Assembly (NCBI GenBank): GCA_034687125.1
Contig: JAQGBZ010000255.1
Location: 26,235-90,234 of the forward strand
Source: Neelides folsomi
Taxonomy: Eukaryota > Arthropoda > Collembola > Neelipleona > Neelidae
Length of the DNA stretch: 64,000 bases
Direction of reading: 5' to 3'
Of the stretch, positions 13,901 through 29,890 are shown in pieces. Both the position numbers and the translations under genes were made by a program. Within the stretch, counting starts at the first letter, position 1. The number at the start of each line of letters is the position of its first letter. Below the pieces are notes generated by a model that saw only the letters and a list, made by a program, of their open reading frames with translations, had not been told where the DNA came from and did not search any database.

Positions 13901-16205
13901 GATGCTCTCCGTTGTAATTCTTCAAATCCCTGAACTCAACCTCGTCAGTGTGGCTGATATCCTCAATAATGTGTTCCTCGTGTTCCCCAACTACGCCCTT
14001 GGGATGGGGATTGTTCAATTGAGCACCAATTATCAGCTCACCCGACAATGCTCTCAATTCAACTTGGATTTCCTTTGTGAAGCTTGGGAAAAATCATTTT
14101 GTTGTGCAAAACGTAAGATAATTTGTGGTTTTTTAATTGTTTTACGATGTTTATATGTATATAATGTTTTGATGCAATTAGCCTAATAATGATTATTTAA
14201 AAAATCTAGTTAAGAGCAATTATTTGGACTGGACGCCTTCAGGGATTGGAAGAAATATTTTTTATTTATTGTGCATGGGGTGCTTATCGTTGGGAATTTT
14301 GTTATTGGCCGAAAGCAAAATTATTACAAAGCTTTTATCAAAAGACCAAAAAGAAAGTGTTGAAGAGGAGACTGAACCAGAACCAGATGAAACTCAATGT
14401 AATTATCTAAAATTTTGCACTTATATTAATAATAATTAAAATAGTAATTAAATCCACATTGTACGTATTTTTTGAAAATTGGCTACCTAATTAGAGCTTT
14501 GAATTACAATTATTATTTTTATTTGCAGCAGTAGAGGTTGATTCTGATGTAAACACTGAAAATGCACGGATTCGTAAAACGGATCTGAACAAGTTATTTG
14601 AGACTGATAATCTCGTCCTACGAGACTTGACAAAATACTATAACAACTTCACTGCGGTCGATCATATCAATCTGGGTATTAAACGCGGAGAGACGTTCGG
14701 CCTTTTAGGGGTAAACGGAGCAGGGAAAACCACGAGCTTCAAAATGCTCACGGGAGACATTTCAGTCTCAAAAGGCGACGCATTTGTGCATTCCTATAGT
14801 GTCAAAAACGAAATCAAGAAAGTACACAACAATCTCGGATATTGTCCTCAATTTGATGCCATTATTGGTAAATAGGCCATAAATTACATTTTTTGTAATA
14901 AATACATAAGTAAATAATACATGTTGAGTACCATATATATTCATTATTATGAACTCATTACAAAATGCACATAATGCATTGTTGGAATTCTTTCATGAGT
15001 GATATTGAAAAAATGATTTGTCCTTGTTTAATAGATGAGATGACTGGGAAGGAAACTATTCGAATGTATGCCAGACTGAGAGGAATCCCTGAAGCGCAAA
15101 TTGACAATTTGGCCGATCGGTTAGGGAAGAGTTTGCTCTTTTCCAAATACATTGACAAACTTGTTGGAGGCTACAGTGGTGGAAATAAGCGGAAATTGTC
15201 CACTGCAATTGCTTTGATTGGAAATCCACCGATTGTATTTTTGGATGAGCCTACGACAGGAATGGACCCTGTGGCTCGTCGTCACCTTTGGAGTGCAATG
15301 TCGAATGTGAGGGAAGGAGGAACGTCTATCATCCTCACGTCCCACAGGTAAACATTCACTAGATAACTTTGTTATTTATGAGGTGTAAATGGGGGTTAAA
15401 AAAAGATAATTTCTTTATGGACTCTCATTAGCATGGAGGAATGCGAAGCACTTTGTTCAAGACTTGCCATTATGGTAAATGGGAAGTTCCGCTGCTTGGG
15501 ATCTCCACAACAATTGAAGAGCAAATTCGGTGAGGGGTATACTCTAATTGCACAGATAGCCCCGAAAGTCCATGACTCTGACGGCCCCTTTACAAGATCC
15601 AAACAAGTAAATAATTAACTAGAAATATTCTCAATATTTTGTATAAATTACCTTATTATTCAAACACAATAATTAAATACCTCAATGATTATTACAGAAT
15701 AAAATTTTTATTTTCAAATTAACATTTAAACTAACATAAAGTATGTATTCACATTTATAGGAACTTGGAAGACGAAGAAGCAGCTCAATCGTTTTGAGAA
15801 AACTTAAATCAGCCCAGAAATGGGAAACCGATCTTGAAGGATTAAGAGCTTTCATTGAAGGAGCATTCCCTGGTATTCACATTTTCATCTTTCAACGTCC
15901 TTAGATCAATATCAATAAGATTACCAAATTAATTTAAAAGGGACAGGAGGCTTGAATTTTAAATTGTTTTCTCAGGCTGTGTTTTAAAAGACATTCACCC
16001 TGGGTATGTTCACTACCACGTCGTAAACGCGGACGTGACATGGGGGCAAATGTTCAAAACGATGGAAGTGGCAAAAGAGAAATTCAACTTGGAGGCCTAT
16101 TCCGTTGGACAGACGAGTCTCGAACAAGTGTTCCTCAACTTCACCAAGGCCCAGATCAACATTGAGCTCCCAGGAGCCAAAAAACCCTGGCGTTGCTGCA
16201 ATTGA
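7916..16205 (+). CDS. ABC transporter, subfamily A (full-length, ABCA3-like)
   Basis: Full ABCA transporters move lipids across membranes using ATP. Twenty exons: 7916-8187, 8314-8417, 8518-8841, 8926-9185, 9899-10009, 10129-10255, 10445-10800, 10880-11144, 11285-12021, 12144-12178, 12252-12477, 12700-12795, 13017-13166, 13269-14112, 14210-14398, 14529-14867, 15035-15347, 15432-15606, 15761-15872, 15976-16205. They sum to 5265 nt, 1754 residues, close to human ABCA3. Order: N-terminal basic segment and first membrane span (residues about 21-60), large extracellular loop, membrane block, NBD1, second loop and membrane block, NBD2. NBD1 shows Walker [11 protein letters not shown] (about 592), signature LSGGMKRK (about 690) and Walker [14 protein letters not shown] (about 710). 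NBD2 shows [10 protein letters not shown] (about 1425), [10 protein letters not shown] (about 1524) and [12 protein letters not shown] (about 1545). Both ATPase sites look intact. Exon 10 is only 35 nt. Intron 4 carries a transposon-like element. The exact substrate and orthology within ABCA cannot be decided here. Confidence 0.95.
9210..9815. mobile_element. non-autonomous DNA transposon (MITE-like) in ABCA intron 4
   Basis: Positions 9210-9324 and 9701-9815 are 115-bp terminal inverted repeats differing at about two positions. They begin AGCCCCTGTCCAACTAAC and are flanked on both sides by TA (9208-9209 and 9816-9817), as expected for a TA target-site duplication of the Tc1/mariner superfamily. 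The 376-bp interior is AT-rich with no transposase-like frame. The element sits wholly inside intron 4 (9186-9898) and its left end is only 24 bp from the donor site. The near-identity of the two repeats suggests a fairly recent insertion. Superfamily is an inference from the TA duplication only. Confidence 0.85.
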
Positions 16206-16700
16206 TGAATTATAACTTTTAGCACAACTATATACAAGAGATCTTTGTTACCATTAATGTAACGCATTCAATGCTTTTTAGTGTATTAAATTTTATTGCC
16301 ATATAATTAAACAAGCTCTCTTGCAATTACGACAATGATGCAGTGACTTGATAATAGTTGTAGGTGCTATATAAATATATGTATGTATTACGACAACTTG
16401 CAAGCCACTGTAGTACGAAATGTATTTATATTAAAATAATGCATTCATTCTGTTTTAAACATTGAGGGGTAAATGTAATCAAAGACACAAAATGAAAAAA
16501 AACTGTTGCCATTATTAAAATCATTGTTTATCATTCGATTTCACATTGTTTAACAACATGCACATTACTTTAATCCTCTAATGTTGTAGAAGTTGACTAG
16601 ACCAGATACATTACATAAATTTACTTCTCTTCAACTCTATGAGCTTGGTCGTGAACAATGGAAAAAAATTGAGATAAGCATAAACATTGACGACGAAATT
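16206..16700. other. convergent 3' region between ABCA and a small secreted-protein gene
   Basis: AT-rich sequence holding the 3' ends of two genes that face each other. I see no further coding potential. Confidence 0.5.
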
Positions 16701-17120
16701 TCATAGATCTTCTGTTCGAGTCGGGGGACAACAAATCCATGGATGTTCGTCATTTCCCTCCACCACTTCCTCCTCACAACTTTGGGATGATTTCTCAATG
16801 AAGCCGGGGAAGCAAGCACAATGATTTTCATCTCCGTCGCCTTCCCCAGTTGGGATGCAGTTGGCATTCGGAACACAGAACAGCGATTGCGACTCGTCAC
16901 AGATTTCGCTCACTGGGACGAGACAAGCTCCATTAGTAAACACCATCCAGGGATATTCGCATTCACAACGGCCGTCTTTGCAGAAGAGTCCTTTGCTCAA
17001 GTCGCAACCCGCCTCGCCGGTCAACCCACATTCGCCCCCTATTTGACCATTGACATTGGGAGGATTCACTGATAGGAAAGACAGCATGTAAAATAGTATA
17101 TATCGACACTTCCTTATCAT
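16701..17120 (-). CDS. small secreted cysteine-rich (EB/EGF-like) protein
   Basis: Single-exon open frame of 139 residues. It opens with a hydrophobic signal peptide (about residues 1-25, ending near NVNGQ) and then a cysteine-rich region: CDLSKGLFCKDGRCECEYPW, then CDESQSLFCVPNANC, then CACFPGFIEKSSQSC. This spacing resembles EB or EGF-like modules. The same ordered pattern occurs in the protein at 21689-22192, so the two are probably paralogues. The C-terminus is acidic, then TEDL and a stop, and unlike its relative it lacks a clear hydrophobic tail. Three good 3' splice-like sites lie just upstream or within the first codons, so a different start or an untranslated upstream exon (see the promoter-like entry at 17804) is possible. 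Function is unknown; secretion or surface display is inferred. Confidence 0.7.
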   Translation of the reverse strand: MIRKCRYILFYMLSFLSVNPPNVNGQIGGECGLTGEAGCDLSKGLFCKDGRCECEYPWMVFTNGACLVPVSEICDESQSLFCVPNANCIPTGEGDGDENHCACFPGFIEKSSQSCEEEVVEGNDEHPWICCPPTRTEDL

Positions 17121-17738
17121 TTTAATCCCTTTTTCCTTTAAAAATAGGAGAGATTGCTTAAATTGTTTTTTCCTTCCAAAGTTCCCTTTATCAATAAGAG
17201 GAATTCATATGAAGGAGGTGAGTAATGTCTTAATATTAGATTATATGGATATATTAAGATATTGTTATTACTAACTTATTAGTGAACGTTGTTCATTTCA
17301 TACATAAATATTATAGATAGTTATTTTTGTGACGCACAGTAAATTATTAAACGTTAAAATAACGTCAATTGGGATTTTGAACGTGTTACAATACTAAATT
17401 CACCATCATTAGACGTAAAACTTTAATAAATCCTATAATTATTTATTGTTTTATAATAATTAAACAAGTAATTAATAAATAGGTAAAAGAAACGATAGTG
17501 TATATCAAACTTTTCTATGTAAAATCCTTTGCACTTTTCATTTACTCATTCTAAAGTAATAAGGTTCCAAGTTATTATTTCTTTTTCTAATTTTCGAGTC
17601 TAGTGCTAAAAAGAGTTTGACAAGCGTATATCTATTCACTTATATAAAAAGTATATTAGTGAATAAACGTTGAAATGAAATATAATTATGTAGTTATTAG
17701 TAAAAGAAATTTTATTCTTTGAGAAATTTAATACTCAC

Positions 17739-17812
17739 TCGACACAGTCAGTCACAAGAACACAGAGCTGTTACACGTTCTCCTACCTCAGGTCTTGCTT
17801 CGACTTTTTATA
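17739..17812 (-). promoter_or_regulatory. possible TATA box and short untranslated first exon
   Basis: On the minus strand TATAAAAAG occupies 17812-17804. About 65 nt downstream a strong donor GTGAGT begins at 17738. An acceptor-like pyrimidine tract ending in AG lies at 17136-17137, fifteen bases before the ATG at 17120. Together they could form a 5' UTR exon plus intron for the cysteine-rich gene at 16701-17120. This rests on motif spacing only. Confidence 0.3.
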
Positions 17813-20800
17813 AAGAAGCTTAAAATTTACGTGACGCGTCCATCTCCTGTTCATTTCACATTTCCCTCATAATTAGTCGAAAGTGTGAATTCGGACACTT
17901 GGAGAAACCTGCCCGTTCTGCTCAAACATCTTCTTGAATATTCATAATTTAGAGAGTGAAAGAAGATGAAACGGTTCGTCCCAACCATCCGATCATAGCA
18001 AATAGCAAATACAATTAAATATTTAATAACTTTAAGTTGCTCCATCCATTCTATATTTAAAATTAAAATACCATTTTATAATTTTTAATTTAGGAGAGAG
18101 TGAACAGTTTCCATTTAAAAATTATCAAATCTGCTCCAATGAGCTCTGGAGAAACCTCTCTACAATTCTTTCTACTGTTGAGAATATAGAAACACCACTT
18201 AGCCCATCTGAATAAAAAGAGGTGAGTTTTCATTTCCACATGGCTTATTAAAATACAGTTGATTCGGTCTTTAGAACCAGAGTGGAATGGATGTTCAGAT
18301 CCATTCTAGATTACTTACTGCGTTCAATTAGACTAAATTTGCTGATTTGAATAATGTAATCCTTCCCGTATATTATATTGACCACGACCACACTGACACT
18401 GACCAGCTGTAACTGTAAATATACAATTACATTTGGATCATTTTATTAAATCTTACCACTATACTGTTTCATAATACCACATGTCATATATTATTACTTT
18501 ATTATATAACTTGTGCAAGTTTAAATATACATACTACAAAACATACCATTTGATAGATTGACACTACTGTTAGATGTAAACTTGGCATTATTTATTGAGC
18601 TATTGTTGACACACGAAATAAATTTTGCACGATATGTATTTGTAATTGAAAGCAGCTTACATCGCATTATTAGCATAAAGACACTCCTTTGAACGGATAT
18701 TATTCATATTGTAGTTAAACCTGTAAATGTATTCAATTCAATCCGGATCAACTACCTTAAAGAGCTCTGCATAAAACTTATGAATAACTCTGAATTGCCA
18801 GACAATAAACAGTCATATAAAATAGTGATAGATTTACCATTAGATAATATTCTATCTGTAATAGCAATATTTTAAAGATTTCTGGATTTGTTTAGAAATA
18901 CCAAATTGGTATATCTAAACTAAGGATTTAGAACACATTGCATTTAATGTAGATTTGAGTATTGATTGAAAAGCAGTCGCTTATTTAATGCATTCTCATA
19001 ACTCATAAACATAAAATTTATAAAATAGAGGACGAAAGCCATTTGGGCTCTTCGTTTCATAGGAATTGCTAAAGGACGTTGAACATAAATACAACACCAC
19101 TGCATACATACTACTTGTTTAAAAACAAATATTTAAAAGGTTCAATTGGCATAATACTTGGTTGAATGAATTGTCGAAATTGTATTCGTTAAATTAATTC
19201 AGAGACAGAGCTGAGGAACTGGAGCCTATTGAGAGACTCCCGAGAGTTGAGAAGTAGCCGTTCTACATTATGTTAATTGCTCCCCCATTCACATGCCTTC
19301 TTTATCTCGGAGAGATTGTAATGAAGAAAATCAGGATGCAGGGCAGAATTCCTTTTAAGACATTTCGAGTGGAAGGTAAAAAGAAGAAGTCGAGACATTA
19401 AGCATCCTGCTAATTTTTTTACTTTGCTCTCTGAGTCAATGGATAAATAAATGGAGAATGGAAAGGATGTACAGGAGATGGCAAGTTCAATATAATAAAC
19501 TTACCATTATTATAGTTTGGCCTTGTTAATTGTGATTGTGATCAACCTCAAACCCGCATCATTCGTTTAAACTTTAACTCGGTTTGTCTACGTTTTTCAG
19601 ATAGGCTTCATTTAAATACTGTTTTAATTTCCCATTGATTATATTCAGCCCTCGTAGAGTTTCATTGAATGTCTCCAACATGAAACAAGGTTCTTGGTAA
19701 TTGTGTATTTAGTACGTTCACTGATGCAGTACTACAAATATTAAATATTATTTTTTAAACTTATCGCGACCTAAATTTCTTTTAGGACAATTTGGTTCAA
19801 ACCATAATACTATCAGTTTTTCTTAATGAGGATAAAAAATACTTTCATATCTTTTAATTTTGCATAGTGTTCACAGTCACAGTATATTAGTAGAATACTT
19901 ATACCATACATGTAAATGTGCGTAACATTGCAGCATTTAACAGAACAGGAATATTTCTTTGTATAGTTTTTAGTATGGTTAAAGGTTTAATGACTTCCCC
20001 ATATTTCCCATATGACAGTTTCATTCCTTTTACCCATTCCCATGAGTAATGTTCTTGTAAAAAAATTAATTATTTGATACTTGACTACTTATCCCACTTG
20101 AATATATTCAATGATATGCCTTTCATAACATATCTCAAAATTGGATAAATAAATGGTTAAAGAGGTAATTTCCTTTTTCATATACTCATTTGCAACATAC
20201 TTTTACTACCCACATTTTAATTCCTCCTTATAGTGACACGTACTTGCACTTTTCTTCTATCACATTCCTTGTATGCGATCCACGACCGCTGTTTTAATTG
20301 GGAGGGAGAGATTACATGGTAAATTATAGGGTTGTATAGAAAGTGAAAAGCATCTTCGTAAGACTCCTAACATTTGTATATTTCACCCCATGCATTCACT
20401 CTCGAGAGTTCATCGAGAGGAGACCACGCGGTTTATTGCAATTGTAAATTGACTTATTCAACAAGCTGTTGTATAGAGTTGAGGTTGAAGCATGAAAAGT
20501 ACATACAGAAGACGTGTAATATCTGTAGATGAATGTGGTTAGTGAGTGATTGAGCCAACTGTGAGCTCAAACACTAACGAATTCTCTCAAAGTGTTGACG
20601 TCTCTCATATATAGGAAAAGAGCTCGTTTCATGAGCTAATGATTCATTATCGGATCAATTTAAAGCTTCAAGTGGGTTAAAAAGATATCTTATTACAAAT
20701 GCCCATTCAGTTTTAGTGGGCGAATTTGAAGCGTAACCAGTTTTTTAAACATCATGATGAACCTCATCGTATTTCTTCAAAATGGTAACCAATAACTGAT

Positions 20801-21688
20801 TGCTAATATAATATTTTCTTATCAGAGTTAAATTAGCATCCCTTGCATATTTTATGGTGACTATAAAATCATCTCAAGGGTTTTCTTTTTTGTTTCACTC
20901 CATCATGAGAATGAGGATGTGACAGTAGTCGTTGATAGAGTATTCATCAAATAAAGAATTTAGACTGTAGATTTTGTGGTTTAGAAATTTTTTTAGAAAG
21001 TCATTTGACCCAAGAAGATTCCAAGGATTTCAAAGGAGTGAAGCTTATTGTTTCATTCATCGAGGGTAACTCAGAAGGTATTTTCTTCATTCAAGCCATT
21101 CACATGTAGGAGCTCTTGGAGCTCTTGCAGTCTCTAAAATCTAAATATTCAATCACAGCAGTTATTCCAACTACAAGTGTTCCCATTTGCATATAAGTAT
21201 CAGTAATTGTTCAATACAAGTCCCAATTGATCTCAAATACCTTGAATCTCAGATGTATTTCAAAGTTGCAGTGACGCAAGTGGTAAATAGTGTTACATAC
21301 TTTTATTATTGCAGTAAGGTGCATTCGAGCATTCAGTGATTTATAGATTTCAATGAAAATGGAATTTTCATACAAAATAGTTTTTATTCAATACTTGAAC
21401 TTTTTGTGAATACTACAGGTATATTTATTTCAAGAATTTATTTGTTAGAATTGATCAATAATACTCGCATTCAATAAATATTGAATAATTTTCAATTAAT
21501 ATTATAAAGTATCAATATATTAAATAGTAAAATTGTTCACCCGTTTATGTATAGTAGAATCATTTGGGATATAAGCAATTGGAATTTATATGAATAAATC
21601 GCTTATAAATACAAATACTGAATTTTAGTATATGAAATATACATTTTTTAATCTTTTTTCCAGAACTTCGGTGGCATCCTGAAAGGAG
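17813..21688. other. long intergenic stretch, no gene recognised
   Basis: Nearly 4 kb of AT-rich sequence between two divergently transcribed cysteine-rich genes. Only short uninformative open frames are present. A pyrimidine tract ending in CAG at about 21661-21662, 27 bases before the ATG at 21689, suggests that the downstream gene has an upstream untranslated exon somewhere in this stretch, but I could not place it. Confidence 0.5.
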
Positions 21689-22192
21689 ATGAAGACTGAA
21701 AATTTGATGCTGAGCGTGGCGCTCAGCTTTATCATTTCATCTCTCATTGCCCTTTGTCATGCAAGTTCTGAAAGATCGTACAACAAACAATGTAAAACTC
21801 TGAAAGATTGCAACTCTGATGGAACCAACTTTTTATGTCAAAAACCATCATTCCGGTGTGAGTGTCACTATAAGCAACTATACGACAGAGATACAAATTT
21901 CTGTCTCAACTTAGTTGATACTCTATGTCACACAGTAAAACCCAAAGACAGATATCAATTCAAATGTGTACCCAATGCCTTTTGCTTTCCCAGTGATGGG
22001 AGAAGTAGTGAGAACGGACATTGTAAATGTATACCCAATTTTTATAAAACTGTTACCAATACTTGCGTAGAACAAGCTAAGGCCTTCGCCCGTGGCTCAA
22101 ATACCGCACAAAATTTAAGTTCTAATTTGATCTGTTTTATTGTAATTGCAATCTCGTTGGGATATTTTAATTGTTTATCATCCCAGATTTAG
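21689..22192 (+). CDS. small cysteine-rich (EB/EGF-like) protein with probable GPI-anchor tail
   Basis: Single coding exon, 167 residues. A signal peptide covers about residues 1-27 (hydrophobic core LSVALSFIISSLIALC). Two cysteine-rich units follow: CKTLKDCNSDGTNFLC with CECHYKQLYD, then CVPNAFC...NGHCKCIPNF...NTC. The CVPNA(F/N)C plus CxCxPxF arrangement matches the minus-strand protein at 16701-17120. The last 25 residues are hydrophobic (about 144-167, LICFIVIAISLGYF) after a short polar Ser/Asn segment, which fits a GPI-attachment signal or a single membrane span. An acceptor-like site just upstream suggests a non-coding first exon. The biological role is unknown. Confidence 0.72.
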   Translation: MKTENLMLSVALSFIISSLIALCHASSERSYNKQCKTLKDCNSDGTNFLCQKPSFRCECHYKQLYDRDTNFCLNLVDTLCHTVKPKDRYQFKCVPNAFCFPSDGRSSENGHCKCIPNFYKTVTNTCVEQAKAFARGSNTAQNLSSNLICFIVIAISLGYFNCLSSQI

Positions 22193-24611
22193 TTTTTACT
22201 TCCATTCGAAAAATTGGTGCCGTCCAATTGGGAATGTTTATGTAATATGAAAAGATAATCGAATATACCAGCCTGAGAATTTTTAATTGAATATAGAGAA
22301 ATGGATGCACCGATATTTCGAATGGAATTTTAGTCATTATCACAATGCAATTTACAGCAGAGTTTCAAACATTTCGTCAAAAGTATTTCAATACAAAGTG
22401 GAAAAAACACGAATTAAGAATGATAACAAAAGTACCATATAAATATTTAATATAAAAGTAAAGGTATTTTTATGTGTATTGAATGTATAAATTACCATAT
22501 GGTAGTTTATAATTAATTGTAATATTTTATAATGAATAATACTTTTTTAATGTTTAATACAAAAACAATGATTTAATACAAGTGTTATAATTAGTTCCAA
22601 TGAAAATCTCTGATGTGAATCCTACCATTAATGTTAAATAGCATAGAGTTAACCTGTATTTACTATTATAACGAAAAGTATATATTTTTAATACAAACTT
22701 GTACTTTTCTACAACTTATTACAGTAAAAATAATAATAAATAATGTTCATTAACTTAATTATACTTTATATAAATTAATTATATTTAAGTTTTTATCTTA
22801 TATCAATATTAATATTTACAATGTGTAAAACATTAATAAAATATCTCTCTATATGTTAATTGATTAATTGATTACATATCCCAATATTACGCATAAAAAG
22901 ATACTTATAAATGTTATCTCTACACTCACATCAGATATTATAAATAGTATCACAAAATATGTGCCCAGTGTCCAATCCTTTTAAGTATCAGTAGTTAAAA
23001 ATCAAGTAGAAGTACACACGGCTTTATTGTTCTCAATGTTCGTTATTTCTTTTTAAACCTAGTGATTTTGTTACTTGTTTTTAGACTATATAATAAAATA
23101 CCATCATCTATCATTTTAAATTCAGATCTATATTTAAAATATTTATGTATTATGAACGAGTAATTTTAAAACACTGATATAATAATTAATATTTTTTGTT
23201 TAAAGTTCAAGTGAACAATTAAAAAAATGATACTTGAAACCGACCAAACTTTATTATAGTTATTATTGTATTTAATACGAAATTAATATGAAATTCATTA
23301 GTAATAAATCTTGGAAAGTATTAAGCATATTTATCAGTTATACATTTACCATTAATATTTTTGTTGAAATGAATTTGACATATTAGTAGACATAATATGT
23401 ATTCATGTTTTAAGACTTTATTAAAGTTTGAGTAACATGAAACTAAACTATTGGATGACTTTTGACAGAATAATATTTACTTATAGCTACTATACATGTA
23501 TTACATATATTTATTATATAAATAGTATATGAATATTTATATTTCTATGTCATAAGTCATTCAACACAATTATCAATAGATCTTGAAATAACTTTGAGTT
23601 AAATATAAATTTTATTGCAAAATCATTGCTTAATTCATAATTACATACTAGAGGACTTTACGCTTCTTTTGAACATTTTTGATAAAAGAATACTTATACC
23701 ACATTAAATACCTAAATAAATATATTCAATATTCTGTAATAGTTAGGTCATGATTACATTGATATAATTATAAATTATAATTACTATTAAGTAATAGGTG
23801 TATTTTTCTCACGCATGTGCTAATATCTCACGTAGTCGAGTAGGAAGAGATAAGATATGGCTATATGACTATATTAGATGAAGCACTCGAAGTGCCTTCA
23901 CGACACAGACAACTCTCTCACTTCAGAGAAGTCAAAGGAGTGATTGAGCAGAATAGGAAAAGAACACACATTTGAGGATCGAGAGATAATAAAGGGCAAA
24001 GACAGGGCGAGGAAATTTTGCAAGTGGCATTCGCATTATTGTAAGAGTAGGTGTATGGTGAAGAGGTATTTTCATTTTGCAAGTTGCTCTCTTCACATCC
24101 TGGGTTGTGAATTGGCTACCTCCAACTCCTTACCTTTTTTCTTACTCGCCTTCCACATTTCGGCCACTCTACAACGAGCCCAGAAGTGCAGAATTCTCCT
24201 TTCGCACCGATCTCACTCTTAAATCAACACAACAATGGCCCTTCTCCCTTTCCTCAAACACACACAAACTCAATTTCTCCTAGAAGGTACGAAACATTTC
24301 AAATATTCAATAAAAGAGTTAAATTGTAAAGCAATAAATATTCAACTTTTCGAGTTTAATACAATTTTTCCTCTATAAGGAATTGATTCAGTTTATTGTC
24401 TATATCAAAATGTATTAACACTTTCGAGTAGTTTGCTATATCACTCAATGGATTACAACATAATAAATTCAATGTATTACTTCCTTGCGTTTAATCAACC
24501 CTTTATAATTCGCATGAATACATTAAATACTCCAATGGAAGGAGGAGCTAGGAATTACCTATACTTGAATACTTTCAATAAACACCTGTTTTTCCTTAAA
24601 TAAACTCATAG
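22193..24611. other. intergenic AT-rich stretch
   Basis: Very AT-rich. The only notable piece is a short frame at 24235-24286 that opens with ATG, codes for MALLPFLKHTQTQFLLE and ends at a GTACG donor. It could be a first exon for the uncertain gene that follows, but in only one of the two possible frames. Confidence 0.45.
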
Positions 24612-25053
24612 GGCTTCAGGGGACTAAAAAAGTTTGTTCATTCCGCGGAGTCCGGAGGGGCCAACGCTTCTTTATATTCAATGATGGGAATATTCGATTT
24701 CTACGGTGAGCTATATGGACCATATAAATACCATTTAATGACATATTCAACTTCATTTGTATTTGAGTACTTCTGTACTTATGCTGACTTAATGGAGTGT
24801 GAGGTAAAGCAAATGACAAATTGGTCCGTTATCTTTTTCTGTCATATGTATGTGTTTCATTGTTTGTTGAATTACAGCACGAGTGGGTTTGGAGGTGCAC
24901 ACGAAAGTCCACGACCACTTGGCCAACCTTCCCAAAGTCTCAATGTTCCTCTTCAACCTGTCCCAGGGGCTGAGAAAGAACCAAATGAAGAACCGCCAAA
25001 TATTGAGAACATCACCCAAGGCAAGCAAGTTGAATGTTTATCCTAAATTTTGA
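24612..25053 (+). CDS. uncertain two- or three-exon small gene
   Basis: Two exon-like blocks, 24612-24705 and 24878-25053, have good acceptors and a GTGAGC donor between them. They read in phase as GLKKFVHSAES...MMGIFDFYARVGLEVHTK...HDHLANLPKVSMFLFNL. This frame has mostly G or C in third codon positions, as in the strongly expressed L10 gene of this window, which argues that it is translated. It could start at the ATG at 24681. The same blocks are also open in another frame that connects in phase to an ATG exon at 24235-24286, giving a 104-residue proline-rich product ending at 25046. I cannot tell which frame is real. A GC donor (AAG|GCAAGC, near 25020) could extend the first frame into a later exon. 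I recognise no family. Confidence 0.35.
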
Positions 25054-25797
25054 TGTTTTTTGCTCATTATTTTATGCTTCGATTATTAAAGGGATTACCT
25101 AAAATAAGTAAAAATTCCTATTTACAACAACAATTTAGAACATTTTATTGCAACATGAGAATTAAATACAAGAAAAATGTTAATGACTCCAAAACAAAAC
25201 AATATTATCGAATGAATACAATATTATTATGAATACAGCATGAGTATAAAAATATATTAATATTTTTAACAACTGAATTATTGACAATTATTAACTATCT
25301 TTAGGATCAGATATACAGATATGTACAAGACACAATATAATAATGTAATATTTAATTTTTAATTATATCAATCTTGATTTAATAGTTCAAGTAAATTACA
25401 ACCGACCTTAAGACAAAATTAACAACACAATCACGGCTGTTGAGTGCGTTGAGGATGAAGGTGATGATAAATCACTACTAAGGGAACTTATTTTATAATG
25501 AAGTTGAAGTTGAGAAAAATGTTAAAAAATAGAAATTATTATTCAAATAATTATACAAAGGATTGAGAAAGAGGAAAAATTACTTCTAGTTTTTAAATAT
25601 AAGCAAATTCTTGTTTTATATACCGGGTATCATTTGGGAATTACCAATTATGAATTCCAAGGTTGGAGACCACACATTACATTATTTATAATAGCCAGAA
25701 GCAGAGCAAATTCATGCTCAAAATTAGTTCTCACTCTCACAAGTTCACAATAAACCGAAAGCATCAGGTTGAATTCGCTCATAAGCGAAACTTTAAA

Positions 25798-28966
<3,169 letters not shown>

Positions 28967-29832
28967 TTGTGTGATTGACTCACTCAAATAATTGTATCTT
29001 ATATTTATTTATTCTATGCAATAATGCCAATGTTTTAAAGTCCATAAATGTATACAAGTACTACTTATTTTGCTAATTCAACTATCAGTTTGTAAATATT
29101 TTATGCTATATTACGAACATTTAGAATTTAAAGAGTTTATCTTTTTGTTATGATTGTTAATCATTTGTCTTATTTTAATCTACAAAGATTTATTTTAATC
29201 AGAGATTTATTTTATTATAAAATTTACTGGCAGTACTATATTTAATGTTATTTTATAAACGTTCACTGCAATAATAAAAAATGCCATTTATGATGTATGT
29301 GTCTATTTTATAATTTCTAAAATTTAAATAAAATTCGGCATTTCCAAATATGTATGTAAAATTACATGAAATATGTTATCACGATCTTGCGTGAGAACAA
29401 AGATAAACAGTTTATTTTTTTATTGTTACTGAAATTATATGTACCAACATTATATGTAAGTATGGTCAGTTTGATATTGGTACTTACGATACTTTGGGTA
29501 TTCAAAAAATCTACTAAAGCTAAGTGAAATGGATTTGAGTAAGGCTCAAGGATGTTAACGACTACTGTATGGTATATTTATGTTTCATAAATGTTGTTTA
29601 GTTTAACCACCTCGACCAAATAAAAGGACAAAGCAAGTAAAATATAATATTTTGTGCTTTGAAAATAGAAATTTACTCTAATTTTTACTGTCATTAAAAT
29701 CATTGGCATCCATTAAATATCTTCTTCCTATTTAATAAATAAATGTAGATTGAATTTCAAAAGGTATGCAATTTAACTAGAATTTGAACGTATTCAATGG
29801 AGCACTATATGGCAGTTACCCAAGATTATACA
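28967..29832. other. intergenic AT-rich stretch
   Basis: No coding potential seen. It ends in a TATA box for the next gene. Confidence 0.5.
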
Positions 29833-29840
29833 CTTCTGGA
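29833..29840 (+). promoter_or_regulatory. TATA box of the odorant-binding-protein-like gene
   Basis: TATAAATA at 29833-29840 lies 51 bases before the ATG at 29891, which leaves room for a start site near 29862 and a short 5' UTR. Confidence 0.6.
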
Positions 29841-29890
29841 TCTATAAATAAGACAACGAGGATTTTTTTGTCGCTGTTATATTATTTAAG

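Noticed and set aside
16637-16750. Possible hydrophobic tail in another frame after the cysteine-rich protein at 16701
   Set aside because: It would need a frameshift or an intron for which I see no donor/acceptor pair; the hydrophobic run is short.
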